Origin: Streptomyces roseicoloratus
GTDB taxonomy: Bacteria > Actinomycetota > Actinomycetes > Streptomycetales > Streptomycetaceae
Direction: 5' to 3'
DNA: 64,000 nucleotides
Assembly (NCBI RefSeq): GCF_004117935.1
Contig: NZ_SDOY01000152.1
Location: 1 to 64,000 of the forward strand
Shown in pieces: positions 1 through 8,629 of the stretch (its first letter is position 1; each line of letters begins with the position of its first letter). The notes beneath the pieces were generated by a model. The model was not told the origin of the DNA, did no database searches, and saw only the letters and a list, made by a program, of their open reading frames with translations. Both the position numbers and the translations under genes were made by a program.

Positions 1-16
1 CCCGCGCGCCCCGGTG

Positions 17-1552
17 TCAGCCCAGCGCCGAGACGCGGTCGCGGTACGTCCGGACGGCGGGGGCGTCGCGGTAGGGCTCCAGACGGCGTTCGAAGTCGCG
101 GACGTACTCCGTCGCGCGCGCCGAGCGCATCTCGGAGGCCTGCTGGGCCGCTTCGGCGCCCAGCGCGCAGGCCTGGTCGAGCTCGCCGAGGGCGAGCCGG
201 GCGGAGGCGAGGACGACCCGGCAGAAGAGCCGGCTGCGGGCGAAGCCGGGCGCGCGCAGCTGGAGGGCGCGCTCGGCGTGCTGGGCGGCGGCCCGGTACT
301 GCTGGAGGTCGCGGTGGCAGTGCCCGAACTCGTCGGCGAGCTGGGCCTCGTCGAAGGACCTGGCCCAGTACGGCACCTCGTCGCCCGGCCTGGCCGCCTC
401 CAGGGCCCGCTCGGCACGGGCCAGCGAGGCGCCGCAGGCCCGGGAGTCGCCGAGCACGCCGTGCCCCCGCGCCTCGACCGCGTGGAGCAGCGCCTGGACG
501 ACGGGCGGGGCGGCGGAGCCGACGCCCTGCTGGGCGACCCGGGCGAGCTGGACGGCCTCGCGGCCGTGGCCGAGGTAGACGGCCTGGTGGCTCATGGTGA
601 CCAGGACGTACGAGCCGTAGGCCCGGTCCCCGGCCGCCTGGGCGAGCCGCAGCGCCTGGACGAAGTACCGCTGGGCCAGGCCGTGCGCGGCGATGTCGTA
701 CGAGGTCCACCCGGCGAGCCGGGTGAGGTCGGCGGCGGCGCCGAAGAGCCGGCGGCCCACGCTCTCGCCGTAGGTGCCGCGCAGCATCGGCTCGGCCTCG
801 TGCTCCAGGTAGCGGACCAGGGCCTGGCGGGCGTGGCCGCCGCCGTAGGCGTGGTCGAGGGTGCGGAAGAGCTCGCCGACGGAGCGGAGGGCGGCGATGT
901 CGCCGCTGGAGACCCGCTGGCCGGGGCCGCGGTCGGTGCCGCGCTGGCGGGGCACCGAGTACCGGCCCTGGGCGGGCACGCGCGGATCGGCGCCCTGTCC
1001 TCTCGTACCGCCGCCGAGCGCCGCGCCGGGTCCGGCCCCCGCGCCGGGTCCGGTGCCAGGGCCGGGGCGGGCGCCGCCCGCTCCCCCGCCCGGTTCGCCG
1101 CGCGCGACCCGCTCGTCGGCCCGGCCGATCAGCCAGTCGCGGCTGGGCACGACGAGCCCGGCCGGGGTGAAGGCGATCTTCCGCAGCTCGGCGTGGCTCC
1201 CGGAGTCCTTGCGCCACAGCCCGCTGACGATGTCGACGGCCTCCTCGGGCGTCGCCGCGAACTCCAGGCCCGCGTACACCGGCGCGCAGGCGTCGAGCCC
1301 GAGGTCCTGCGCGGAGAGCCGGCGGCCGAGCCGGCGGGTGAAGACCTCGGCGATCAGGGCCGGGGTGGTGCCGCGCGGCTGCTGCCCGCGCAGCCAGCGG
1401 GTCACCGAGGTCTTGTCGTACCTGAGGTCGAGGCCGTGCTCGAGGCCGAGCTGGTCCACCCGTCTGGCGAGACCCGCGTTGGAGAAACCGGCCTCGGCGA
1501 TGAGCGCGGCGAGCTGGCGGTTCGGGATGCGCTGCGGGGGTCGTTCCGTCAT
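17..1552 (-). CDS. HTH/TPR-type transcriptional regulator (NsdA-like, tentative)
   Basis: A 511-residue protein. Residues about 10-90 form an N-terminal HTH-like region with the segment VTRWLRGQQPRG. The second half is a long Ala/Leu-rich helical array of TPR character (for example AVQLARVAQQGVGSA, HAERALQLR). A Gly/Pro-rich low-complexity stretch at about residues 145-175 separates the two. This layout is typical of the large Streptomyces regulators that include NsdA, which are implicated in differentiation and antibiotic control; assignment to that group is from memory. The ATG at 1552 is chosen because the HTH starts directly after it, while upstream codons give Arg/Pro-rich nonsense. It is divergent from lipB. 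The target genes are unknown. Confidence 0.75.
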   Translation of the reverse strand: MTERPPQRIPNRQLAALIAEAGFSNAGLARRVDQLGLEHGLDLRYDKTSVTRWLRGQQPRGTTPALIAEVFTRRLGRRLSAQDLGLDACAPVYAGLEFAATPEEAVDIVSGLWRKDSGSHAELRKIAFTPAGLVVPSRDWLIGRADERVARGEPGGGAGGARPGPGTGPGAGAGPGAALGGGTRGQGADPRVPAQGRYSVPRQRGTDRGPGQRVSSGDIAALRSVGELFRTLDHAYGGGHARQALVRYLEHEAEPMLRGTYGESVGRRLFGAAADLTRLAGWTSYDIAAHGLAQRYFVQALRLAQAAGDRAYGSYVLVTMSHQAVYLGHGREAVQLARVAQQGVGSAAPPVVQALLHAVEARGHGVLGDSRACGASLARAERALEAARPGDEVPYWARSFDEAQLADEFGHCHRDLQQYRAAAQHAERALQLRAPGFARSRLFCRVVLASARLALGELDQACALGAEAAQQASEMRSARATEYVRDFERRLEPYRDAPAVRTYRDRVSALG

Positions 1553-1937
1553 CAGCTGTGCGGTCTCCTGCCTTCCGGGCCCGGGTGGCAGCCCGTACGG
1601 ACCCTCATGGCCCTCATGGAACGGCGTGAATTTAGCGGCAGTCGCCGCCCTTACCGCCACCTTCGCCCCACATTCATCCGATCGTGTGAGGAACGCGATC
1701 AAGGGTTGTCGCAGGCCGGTGACCAGGAGCACGGGAGCGGTTCCCGGCCGGAACCGGCCGGCCACCCGCGCCCGCTCCCGTCCCTCCGGCCGCGCTCGCG
1801 TCCGTACACCTGCCCGAGGGACACGCCGCGCGCCGCCGTACAGTGGCATGGGCGCGAATGACGCATGGTGCCGCGCCGGCTCCCGCCCGGGACGATCCCC
1901 GGAACCCGGCCCGCGGCACCCAGGAGGAGGCATTGCC

Positions 1938-2849
1938 GTGAGTGAGCTGCGATTCGTCCGTCTGGGCTTCGGCGACGACGCCGTCGACTACCGGGTGGCC
2001 TGGGACAAGCAGCGCGAGGTGCACGCCGCCCGGTTCGCCGACGAGGTCGAGGACACCTGTCTGCTCCTGGAGCACCCGCCCGTGTACACCGCGGGCCGGC
2101 GCACCGCCGACAGCGAGCGGCCGCTGGACGGGACCCCGGTCGTGGACGTGGACCGCGGCGGCAAGATCACCTGGCACGGCCCCGGCCAGCTGGTGGGCTA
2201 CCCGATCATGAAGCTGCCCCGGCCGGTCGACGTGGTCGCCCACGTCCGCCGCCTGGAGGAGGGGCTGATCCGCACCGCCGCCGAGTTCGGCCTGGAGACC
2301 ACCCGGATCGAGGGCCGCAGCGGCGTGTGGGTGCTCGGCGACCCGGTCGAGCAGCGCCCGGCGCTCGGCGGGCTCTCGCTCGACTTCGACCCGCGGCTGA
2401 CCGACGAGGAGTTCGACCCGCGCCTGAACGGCCCCGAGTACGCCCCGTCCAACGCCGGCCAGCGCCGCGAGGACCGCAAGCTCGCCGCGATCGGCATCCG
2501 GGTCGCCAAGGGCGTCACCATGCACGGCTTCGCCCTCAACGTGAACCCGGACAACACCTGGTTCGACAGGATCATCCCGTGCGGCATCCGCGACGCGGGC
2601 GTGGCCTCGCTCGCCAACGAGCTGGGCCGGGACGTCACGATCGAGGAGGTCCTCCCGGTCGTCGAGAGGCACCTGCGGGACGTGATGGCCGAGGCGGTGC
2701 TCAAGCCGCGGGAGATCGAGCGGGACGGCGCGGACGACGCCGTGCGCGACACGGCGGGCGACGGCGCGGTCGGCGTCGTGCGGGACGGCGCGGGCGACAC
2801 GGCGGGCGCCGTGGACGGCGTGCGCGAGACGGAACGGGCCTCGGCCTGA
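1938..2849 (+). CDS. lipB: Octanoyl-[acyl carrier protein]:protein N-octanoyltransferase LipB
   Basis: Transfers the octanoyl group from acyl carrier protein to lipoyl domains of 2-oxoacid dehydrogenases and the glycine cleavage system, the first step of lipoate synthesis in the cytoplasm. The family motifs GGKITWHGPGQLVGYP, MHGFALNV and IIPCGI are present. The expected catalytic pair is Lys181 (KLAAIG) and Cys215. The protein has 303 residues, longer than typical LipB. The extra length is an insertion before Lys181 and an acidic repetitive tail from about residue 262. The GTG start has GGAGGAGG at 1923-1930 in front. lipA follows after about 100 bp, so the pair likely forms one pathway unit. 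Confidence 0.95.
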   Translation: MSELRFVRLGFGDDAVDYRVAWDKQREVHAARFADEVEDTCLLLEHPPVYTAGRRTADSERPLDGTPVVDVDRGGKITWHGPGQLVGYPIMKLPRPVDVVAHVRRLEEGLIRTAAEFGLETTRIEGRSGVWVLGDPVEQRPALGGLSLDFDPRLTDEEFDPRLNGPEYAPSNAGQRREDRKLAAIGIRVAKGVTMHGFALNVNPDNTWFDRIIPCGIRDAGVASLANELGRDVTIEEVLPVVERHLRDVMAEAVLKPREIERDGADDAVRDTAGDGAVGVVRDGAGDTAGAVDGVRETERASA

Positions 2850-2950
2850 GGAATGCCGGGCCTTGGCCACGGGTTGGCCAGAGCGTCAGGGCATGAGAAC
2901 CACGGGCGTACCCTGGTGTACGCCGAAGAATCGAAGCTACAGGAGCCGAT

Positions 2951-3904
2951 GTGTCCGCAGTCGCACCCGACGGACGCAAGATGCTGCGCCTGGAGGTCCG
3001 GAACAGCCAGACCCCCATCGAGCGCAAGCCCGAGTGGATCAAGACCCGGGCGAAGATGGGGCCCGAGTACAACAAGCTGCAGGGCCTGGTGAAGAGCGAG
3101 GGCCTGCACACGGTCTGCCAGGAGGCGGGCTGTCCCAACATCTTCGAGTGCTGGGAGGACCGCGAGGCGACCTTCCTCATCGGCGGCGACCAGTGCACCC
3201 GCCGCTGCGACTTCTGCCAGATCGACACCGGCAAGCCGCAGGCCCTCGACCGTGACGAGCCGCGTCGCGTCGGCGAGTCCGTCGTGACGATGGACCTGAA
3301 CTACGCCACCATCACCGGCGTCGCGCGCGACGACCTGGAGGACGGCGGCGCCTGGCTGTACGCGGAGACCGTGCGCCAGATCCACCAGCAGACCGCGGAG
3401 CGCGCCGCCGGCCGCACCAAGGTCGAGCTGCTCGCCCCCGACTTCAACGCGGTGCCGGAGCTCCTGGAGGAGGTGTTCGCCTCCCGCCCCGAGGTCTTCG
3501 CGCACAACGTCGAGACGGTGCCGCGGATCTTCAAGCGGATCCGCCCGGGCTTCCGCTACGAGCGCTCCCTCGAGGTCATCACCAAGGCCCGGGACTACGG
3601 TCTGGTCACGAAGTCGAACCTGATCCTCGGCATGGGCGAGACCCGCGAGGAGATCAGCGAGGCGCTGCGGCACCTGCACGACGCCGGCTGCGAACTGATC
3701 ACCATCACCCAGTACCTGCGCCCGTCCGTCCGGCACCACCCCGTGGAGCGCTGGGTGAAGCCGCAGGAGTTCGTGGAGCTGAAGGAGGAGGCCGACGAGA
3801 TCGGCTTCTCCGGTGTGATGTCGGGCCCGCTGGTGCGTTCGTCGTACCGGGCGGGACGTCTGTACCAGCAGGCGATGGAGCAGCGCAGCCGAGCCGGAGC
3901 GTAG
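2951..3904 (+). CDS. lipA: Lipoyl synthase LipA (radical SAM)
   Basis: Inserts two sulfur atoms into protein-bound octanoyl chains, completing the lipoyl cofactor begun by LipB. The auxiliary iron-sulfur cluster ligands are Cys56, Cys61 and Cys67 (CQEAGCPNIFEC). The radical-SAM cluster ligands are Cys82, Cys86 and Cys89 (CTRRCDFC). The C-terminal RSSYRAG motif that supplies the serine ligand is intact. At 317 residues the length is normal. The GTG start follows AGGAG at 2941-2945 with suitable spacing. Confidence 0.97.
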   Translation: MSAVAPDGRKMLRLEVRNSQTPIERKPEWIKTRAKMGPEYNKLQGLVKSEGLHTVCQEAGCPNIFECWEDREATFLIGGDQCTRRCDFCQIDTGKPQALDRDEPRRVGESVVTMDLNYATITGVARDDLEDGGAWLYAETVRQIHQQTAERAAGRTKVELLAPDFNAVPELLEEVFASRPEVFAHNVETVPRIFKRIRPGFRYERSLEVITKARDYGLVTKSNLILGMGETREEISEALRHLHDAGCELITITQYLRPSVRHHPVERWVKPQEFVELKEEADEIGFSGVMSGPLVRSSYRAGRLYQQAMEQRSRAGA

Positions 3905-4130
3905 GCCGCGGGTCCGCCCGGGGAACGCGGGCGGGCACCCGGCCGCGGCGGTGGCGAGGCGGAGCGCGACCGGGCGACCAGCGACGCTGGGCCGTGGACG
4001 ACAACGCCACGCGGGCCGTCCGACCTCCGCATCCGGCCGTCGGGGCCGGCCGTTCGCCAGCCGACCGCCGGAGCCCCCTTCGGGCCCTCCGGAGCCCTCC
4101 GGATGCCCTTCGGAGCCCTTCGGAGCCCTT

Positions 4131-4169
4131 CGATGCGGCCGCCCGTACGCCGTACGGGCGGCCGCATCG
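4131..4169. terminator. Long perfect hairpin downstream of lipA
   Basis: A 19-bp arm (4131-4149) and its exact reverse complement (4151-4169) are separated by one base, so the folded loop would be a few bases longer. No T-run follows, as is usual in Streptomyces. It sits in the 366-bp gap between lipA and the next gene, 227 bp after the lipA stop. Just before it are several copies of a CGGAGCCCTT-like decamer (about 4090-4131). It probably ends lipA transcription, but a regulatory palindrome cannot be excluded. Confidence 0.65.
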
Positions 4170-4270
4170 GCGTTTCACCAGTGTTTGACCCCCGAGTCAC
4201 GCCCTGGTAACACCGTTCTGTGAGGCTGTACTCACTCACCGCCACCGAGCGTTCACGGAGGCCCTCGCCC

Positions 4271-4480
4271 ATGCAGGCCGCACACATCCGAGCCCATGCC
4301 CTCCCGTCCGTCACCGACGCCCTGCGCGCCGTCGAGTCCGTGCTGATGGCCCGCGGGCAGCGCACCGCCCGGCGCAACGCGTGGACGTCCGTCCTCGAGG
4401 ACCGCCGCCGCGCCAAGGACCGGGTCGAGGCCCAGCACGTGATGGAGGCGGTGGCGGGCCGGGCTTCCCTGGGCACGTAA
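4271..4480 (+). CDS. Small conserved-type hypothetical protein
   Basis: A 69-residue, Arg- and Ala-rich soluble protein with predicted helices (SVTDALRAVESVLMARGQR, then a basic RRNAWTSVLEDRRRAKDR stretch). It has no signal peptide, membrane segment or recognisable catalytic motif. The ATG at 4271 is preferred over an in-frame upstream start because ACGGAGG lies just upstream. It ends 10 bp before the DUF4191 gene, suggesting co-transcription. From memory, a short protein also occupies this position in S. coelicolor. Function unknown. Confidence 0.7.
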   Translation: MQAAHIRAHALPSVTDALRAVESVLMARGQRTARRNAWTSVLEDRRRAKDRVEAQHVMEAVAGRASLGT

Positions 4481-4490
4481 ACTTCAGGTC

Positions 4491-5204
4491 ATGGCGAGGA
4501 AGGCAAACACGGGCGGCGCTGACGCCGCGAACCCAGGGCGACTGAAGCAGATCGCCCTCACGTACAAGATGACCCGGAAGGCCGACCCGAAGGTCGGTCT
4601 CGTCGTCGCGGGCGTGGGCATCGTCGTACTCGGTGTCCTCCTCGCGATCGGCTTCCTGATCGGTCACCCGGTCTACCTGGGCATTCTCGGCTTCGTGCTG
4701 GCGTTCCTGGCGATGGCCATCGTCTTCGGCCGACGCGCCGAGAAGGCGGCCTTCGGGCAGATGGAGGGCCAGCCGGGCGCCGCCGCGGCGGTGCTGCAGA
4801 ACATCGGGCGCGGCTGGACGGTGACGCCCGCGGTGGCGATGAACCGCAACCAGGACGTCGTGCACCGCGCGGTCGGCCGCCAGGGCATCGTGCTGGTCGC
4901 CGAGGGCAACCCGAACCGGGTGAAGACGCTGCTCGCGGCCGAGAAGAAGAAGATGGCCCGGATCGTGGTGGACGTCCCGGTGACGGACATCATCGTCGGC
5001 AACGACGAGGACGCCGGCCAGGTGCCGCTGAAGAAGGTCCGCACCCGGATGCTGAAGCTGCCCCGGCTGCTGTCCGGCCCGCAGGTGACGGCCGCCAACG
5101 ACCGGCTGCGGGCGATGGGCGACCTGATGAGCAACATGCCGCTGCCGAAGGGCCCGATGCCGAAGGGCATGCGGATGCCCAAGGGCGGCGGGAAGACGCG
5201 CTGA
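4491..5204 (+). CDS. DUF4191-family membrane protein
   Basis: A 237-residue protein with a basic N-terminus (about 35 residues), two adjacent membrane helices at about residues 36-58 and 62-82 (VGLVVAGVGIVVLGVLL and YLGILGFVLAFLAMAIVFG), and a cytoplasmic domain of about 150 residues. The tail is Lys/Pro/Met-rich (KGPMPKGMRMPKGG). This is the actinobacterial DUF4191 family, which is typically found between lipA and glnA, as here. Its function is unknown. It ends before a strong bidirectional hairpin. Confidence 0.85.
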   Translation: MARKANTGGADAANPGRLKQIALTYKMTRKADPKVGLVVAGVGIVVLGVLLAIGFLIGHPVYLGILGFVLAFLAMAIVFGRRAEKAAFGQMEGQPGAAAAVLQNIGRGWTVTPAVAMNRNQDVVHRAVGRQGIVLVAEGNPNRVKTLLAAEKKKMARIVVDVPVTDIIVGNDEDAGQVPLKKVRTRMLKLPRLLSGPQVTAANDRLRAMGDLMSNMPLPKGPMPKGMRMPKGGGKTR

Positions 5205-5254
5205 CCGTACACGTACGCGCGACGGCGACAGCCGACCGTACGCGCAGAAGCGAC

Positions 5255-5293
5255 AAGGGGCGCCCCGGACCGAAGTGGTCCGGGGCGCCCCTT
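5255..5293. terminator. Bidirectional terminator between convergent genes
   Basis: Perfect 17-bp inverted repeat, arms 5255-5271 and 5277-5293, loop GAAGT. The arms end in AAGGGG and CCCCTT. It separates the convergent DUF4191 (+) and RDD (-) genes. Confidence 0.9.
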
Positions 5294-5360
5294 GCCGTCG
5301 CTCCCGCCCGTCAGGCACAGCGTCGCTCCCGCCCGTCGGGGGCGTCGCCGCTCCCGTCCG

Positions 5361-5828
5361 TCAGGCGCGGACCTCGACCGTACGGGCGAGCCGGTCGTGC
5401 AGGCCCCGGCCGTCGCGGTCCCAGATGAGAGCCGGGACGGCGAGGAAGAGGAGGACCGTGCGCAGCAGGGCCCGGAGCACGTTCGCGCGGCCGGTGCCGA
5501 GGGCGACCACGCGCAGGCCGAAGAGCCGCTTGCCGGGGGTGAAGCCCACCGTGCCGACGGTGAGGACGGTCAGGACGAAGAGGATGAGCGGGGCCCAGAC
5601 CTGGGCCGCTTCGTTGTAACTGTCCGCGATCAGGCCGTATGCGATCAAGAGGCACAGGCCCCAGTCGACGGCGAGGGCGCCGAGGCGGCGGCCGGGGCGG
5701 GCGATGGAGCCGGGCCCCTCCTCGGGCAGGCCGAGCTGCTGCCCGCGGTAGCCGAAGTCCACGCCCGCTTCTTCGGCCGCGGCGCGCGGGCCGGAGAGCC
5801 ATGATCCGAGTGCTTGCCTGTTGTCCAC
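5361..5828 (-). CDS. RDD-family membrane protein
   Basis: A 155-residue integral membrane protein. The family signature is visible: PGRRLGALAVDWGLCLLIAYGL (R and D in the first helix), a second helix VWAPLILFVLTVLTVG, then TPGKRLFGLRVV, and a C-terminal DRDGRGLHDRLARTVEV. RDD proteins are transporters or membrane partners of mostly unknown substrate. The GTG at 5828 is chosen because the sequence resembles its homologues from there, while upstream codons are Pro/Arg-rich. It is divergent from glnA, with the GlnR-type operator about 120 bp upstream of this start. Confidence 0.88.
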   Translation of the reverse strand: MDNRQALGSWLSGPRAAAEEAGVDFGYRGQQLGLPEEGPGSIARPGRRLGALAVDWGLCLLIAYGLIADSYNEAAQVWAPLILFVLTVLTVGTVGFTPGKRLFGLRVVALGTGRANVLRALLRTVLLFLAVPALIWDRDGRGLHDRLARTVEVRA

Positions 5829-5946
5829 CCGACCACGGTACTGCGCCCGTTTTCGATCACTTCGGCCTGGGTGCGGGATCGGCCCGGGGTCGGGGCCGGG
5901 GGCGGTGCCGGTGGCGCCGCGTGACCGTGGGGCGCGGCCGGGCCGG

Positions 5947-5984
5947 TTAACTTCCACGAAACAAATGGGTCATGCTTGAGAAAT
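5947..5984 (+). promoter_or_regulatory. Two-box GlnR-type operator upstream of glnA
   Basis: The sequence reads TTAAC-n6-GAAAC-n6-GTCAT-n6-GAAAT, matching two consecutive copies of the streptomycete GlnR pattern gTnAc-n6-GaAAc. The centre is about 120 bp upstream of the glnA ATG. In Streptomyces, GlnR activates glnA on nitrogen limitation; binding here is inferred from the pattern. Confidence 0.8.
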
Positions 5985-6085
5985 CCCGGCTGCCTATGGT
6001 CGGGTCCAGCGTGTAGGCCACCGCACCGGCCCTACGACCGAGCTGCAACCCCGCCCCTCCCCGGGCCGGGAGTAGGAGGAGTTGG

Positions 6086-7495
6086 ATGTTCCAGAACGCC
6101 GACGAGGCCAAGAAGTTCATCAAGGACAACGACGTCAAGATGGTCGACGTCCGGTTCTGCGACCTTCCGGGCGTGATGCAGCACTTCACGATCCCGGCGA
6201 CGGCGTTCGACCCGTCCGAGGAGCTGGCCTTCGACGGCTCGTCGATCCGCGGCTTCCAGGCCATCCACGAGTCGGACATGGCCCTGCGCGCCGACCTGTC
6301 GACGGCCCGCCTGGACCCGTTCCGCCGCGACAAGACGCTGAACATCAACTTCTTCATCCACGACCCGATCACGGGCGAGCAGTACAGCCGTGACCCGCGC
6401 AACATCGCGAAGAAGGCGGAGGCGTACCTGGCCTCCACCGGCATCGCCGACACCGCGTTCTTCGGCCCCGAGGCCGAGTTCTACGTGTTCGACTCGGTCC
6501 GCTTCGAGACCTCGGCGAACCAGGGCTTCTACCACATCGACTCCGAGGCCGGCGCCTGGAACACCGGTGCGCTCGAGGACAACCGCGGCTACAAGGTCCG
6601 CTACAAGGGCGGCTACTTCCCGGCCCCGCCGGTCGACCACTTCGCCGACCTGCGCGCGGAGATCTCCCTGGAGCTGGAGAACGTCGGCCTGCAGGTCGAG
6701 CGCCAGCACCACGAGGTCGGCACCGCCGGCCAGGCCGAGATCAACTACAAGTTCAACACGCTGCTCGCCGCGGCCGACGACCTGATGCTCTTCAAGTACA
6801 TCGTGAAGAACGTCGCCTGGCGCAACGGCAAGACCGCGACCTTCATGCCGAAGCCGATCTTCGGCGACAACGGCTCGGGCATGCACGTCCACCAGTCGCT
6901 GTGGCAGGGCGGCGAGCCGCTCTTCTACGACGAGCAGGGCTACGCCGGCCTGTCGGACATGGCCCGCTACTACATCGGCGGCATCCTGAAGCACGCCCCG
7001 TCGCTGCTGGCCTTCACCAACCCGACGGTGAACTCCTACCACCGCCTGGTGCCGGGCTTCGAGGCGCCGGTCAACCTGGTCTACTCGCAGCGCAACCGCT
7101 CCGCCGCGATGCGCATCCCGATCACGGGCTCGAACCCGAAGGCCAAGCGCGTCGAGTTCCGCGCGCCGGACCCGTCCTCGAACCCGTACCTCGCCTTCTC
7201 GGCCCTCCTCCTCGCGGGCCTCGACGGTATCAAGAACAAGATCGAGCCGGCCGAGCCGATCGACAAGGACCTCTACGAGCTGGCCCCGGAGGAGCACGCC
7301 GGCGTCGCCCAGGTCCCGACCTCCCTCCCGGCGGTCCTCGACGCCCTCGAGGCGGACAACGAGTACCTGCAGGCCGGCGGTGTCTTCACCTCCGACCTGA
7401 TCGAGACCTGGATCGACTACAAGCGCACCAACGAGATCGCCCCGATCCAGCTCCGCCCGCACCCGCACGAGTTCGAGCTCTACTTCGACCTCTAA
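6086..7495 (+). CDS. glnA: Glutamine synthetase type I
   Basis: ATP-dependent condensation of glutamate and ammonium to glutamine, the main ammonium-assimilating enzyme, a cytoplasmic dodecamer. It has 469 residues. Motifs present include FDGSSIRGF, the metal-ligand segment FFGPEAEFY, KPIFGDNGSGMHVHQS, and NRSAAMRIP. Tyr397 lies in KDLYELAPEE, the site adenylylated by GlnE, so this is the covalently regulated GSI-beta class; glnE is in this same window. An AGGAGGAG ribosome-binding site lies about 8 bp before the ATG. A GlnR operator lies upstream and a hairpin terminator follows. Confidence 0.98.
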   Translation: MFQNADEAKKFIKDNDVKMVDVRFCDLPGVMQHFTIPATAFDPSEELAFDGSSIRGFQAIHESDMALRADLSTARLDPFRRDKTLNINFFIHDPITGEQYSRDPRNIAKKAEAYLASTGIADTAFFGPEAEFYVFDSVRFETSANQGFYHIDSEAGAWNTGALEDNRGYKVRYKGGYFPAPPVDHFADLRAEISLELENVGLQVERQHHEVGTAGQAEINYKFNTLLAAADDLMLFKYIVKNVAWRNGKTATFMPKPIFGDNGSGMHVHQSLWQGGEPLFYDEQGYAGLSDMARYYIGGILKHAPSLLAFTNPTVNSYHRLVPGFEAPVNLVYSQRNRSAAMRIPITGSNPKAKRVEFRAPDPSSNPYLAFSALLLAGLDGIKNKIEPAEPIDKDLYELAPEEHAGVAQVPTSLPAVLDALEADNEYLQAGGVFTSDLIETWIDYKRTNEIAPIQLRPHPHEFELYFDL

Positions 7496-7521
7496 ACCGC
7501 GGCTGCACCCAGCGACAGAAG

Positions 7522-7555
7522 GGCCCCGCCACTCTCCCCGGAGAGCGGCGGGGCC
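7522..7555 (+). terminator. glnA terminator
   Basis: 16-bp stem with one G-T pair: arm 7522-7537 (GGCCCCGCCACTCTCC), 2-base loop, arm 7540-7555. It starts 26 bp after the glnA stop. Confidence 0.85.
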
Positions 7556-7891
7556 TTCGCCGTACGTCCCGGCGCTGTCGGCCGCGCTGCACCGCCGGGA
7601 ACGGCGGGTCTTCCAGCCGATGCTCCCGGCGCAGCACGTGGAGGGCGCCGACCCGGTGGACGCGGCTGCCGGTTCTCGCTCTCGCGTCCACCGGTCGCAA
7701 CGGTGCCCCGCCCTCGCGGCCCCAAGGGGCCTCGCATGACGAAAAAGTGACGATCTGACGAATCGTCGCCCTTACCCTTCAGTAGGCGTATCGCTCTCCG
7801 TGACTGATCGATAGCATGTGGTCGTCGCTGCCGCCACACCCGGAGCACAGGGCTCCGTTGGGACTAGTTGGCGCGATGAGGATGTTCGAAC
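7556..7891. other. Gene-free interval before the cyclodipeptide operon
   Basis: I see no convincing gene on either strand in these 336 bases. The last 150 bases are less GC-rich (for example TGACGAATCG and GATCGATAGCAT near 7806-7816) and probably hold the promoter of the cyclodipeptide synthase operon. No clear -35/-10 pair or known operator was recognised. Confidence 0.5.
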
Positions 7892-8629
7892 GTGACTCAG
7901 GCGGCCTACGCCCCTGCAGAGACTCTCCGACTCCAGCCGTACACCGATCACTGCCGCGTCATCGCCGAAGAGGGCGCGCACGTGGTCATCGGCGTCTCAC
8001 CGGGGAACAGCTATTTCACCGCCCAGCGGCTGCGCGAGCTGACGCGCTGGGGTTTGGACCACTTCGACCAGGTCGACCTCGTCTACACGGATCTGCATGT
8101 CGCCGACATGTACGAGGCGTTGGGGTACGGGGCCGACGAGGCGCGGCGCAAGGCCGTCAAGAACCTGCGGGGGGTGCGCGCGAAGGTCGGCGCGGCCGCC
8201 GCGGAGGCCGATCCGGCCGGCATACGGGTGCGGGCGCGCGGGATGTCGGAGTTCCGGGACATCCCCGCGTACCGGGAACTCCACCGGGAGGTGCTGGCCG
8301 CCGTCGAGCACGATCCGGTGGTGCGCGAGACCTGTGACGCGCTGACAGGGATCTTCCTCGCCGGGAAGCTGGCGCCCGGGCAGGAGACGAACGAGCGGCA
8401 GCGGGAGGTGTGCCGGGCGTACATCTGCGCCGAGGTGCCGCTGTTCCTGGACACGCCCGCGATCCTCGGGGTGCCGTCCTCGCTCAACTGCTACCACCAG
8501 GCCCTGCCGCTGGCCGATCTGCTCTACGGACGGGGACCCGGGCTGCGGGCCTCCCGCAACCAGGGACACGGCATCCTCACCCCCGCCGAGAACGCCCGCA
8601 CCGCCGATGCCGAAGGAGATGCGCGATGA
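7892..8629 (+). CDS. tRNA-dependent cyclodipeptide synthase, Rv2275-like (predicted cyclo-Tyr-Tyr)
   Basis: Uses two aminoacyl-tRNAs to make a cyclic dipeptide, in the cytoplasm. Signature residues of the family are present: nucleophile Ser36 in GVSPGNSYF, Tyr177 and Glu181 in CRAYICAEVPLFLDTP, and Tyr201-His202 in LNCYHQ. With Asn39 this places it in the NYH subfamily (AlbC, Rv2275). Extended blocks match my recollection of M. tuberculosis Rv2275 almost word for word: RRKAVKN-RGVRAK, AILGVPSSLNCYHQ and GLRASRNQGH. That enzyme makes cyclo(L-Tyr-L-Tyr). The protein has 245 residues and lacks the long N-terminal extension of Rv2275. The GTG start has a weak GAGGA 9 bp upstream. The stop overlaps the P450 start (ATGA). 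Confidence 0.93.
   Translation: MTQAAYAPAETLRLQPYTDHCRVIAEEGAHVVIGVSPGNSYFTAQRLRELTRWGLDHFDQVDLVYTDLHVADMYEALGYGADEARRKAVKNLRGVRAKVGAAAAEADPAGIRVRARGMSEFRDIPAYRELHREVLAAVEHDPVVRETCDALTGIFLAGKLAPGQETNERQREVCRAYICAEVPLFLDTPAILGVPSSLNCYHQALPLADLLYGRGPGLRASRNQGHGILTPAENARTADAEGDAR

Noticed and set aside
7561..7740. Possible small gene or gene fragment after the glnA terminator.
   Set aside because: No ribosome-binding site, no recognisable protein and no continuous codon bias beyond the general GC pattern.
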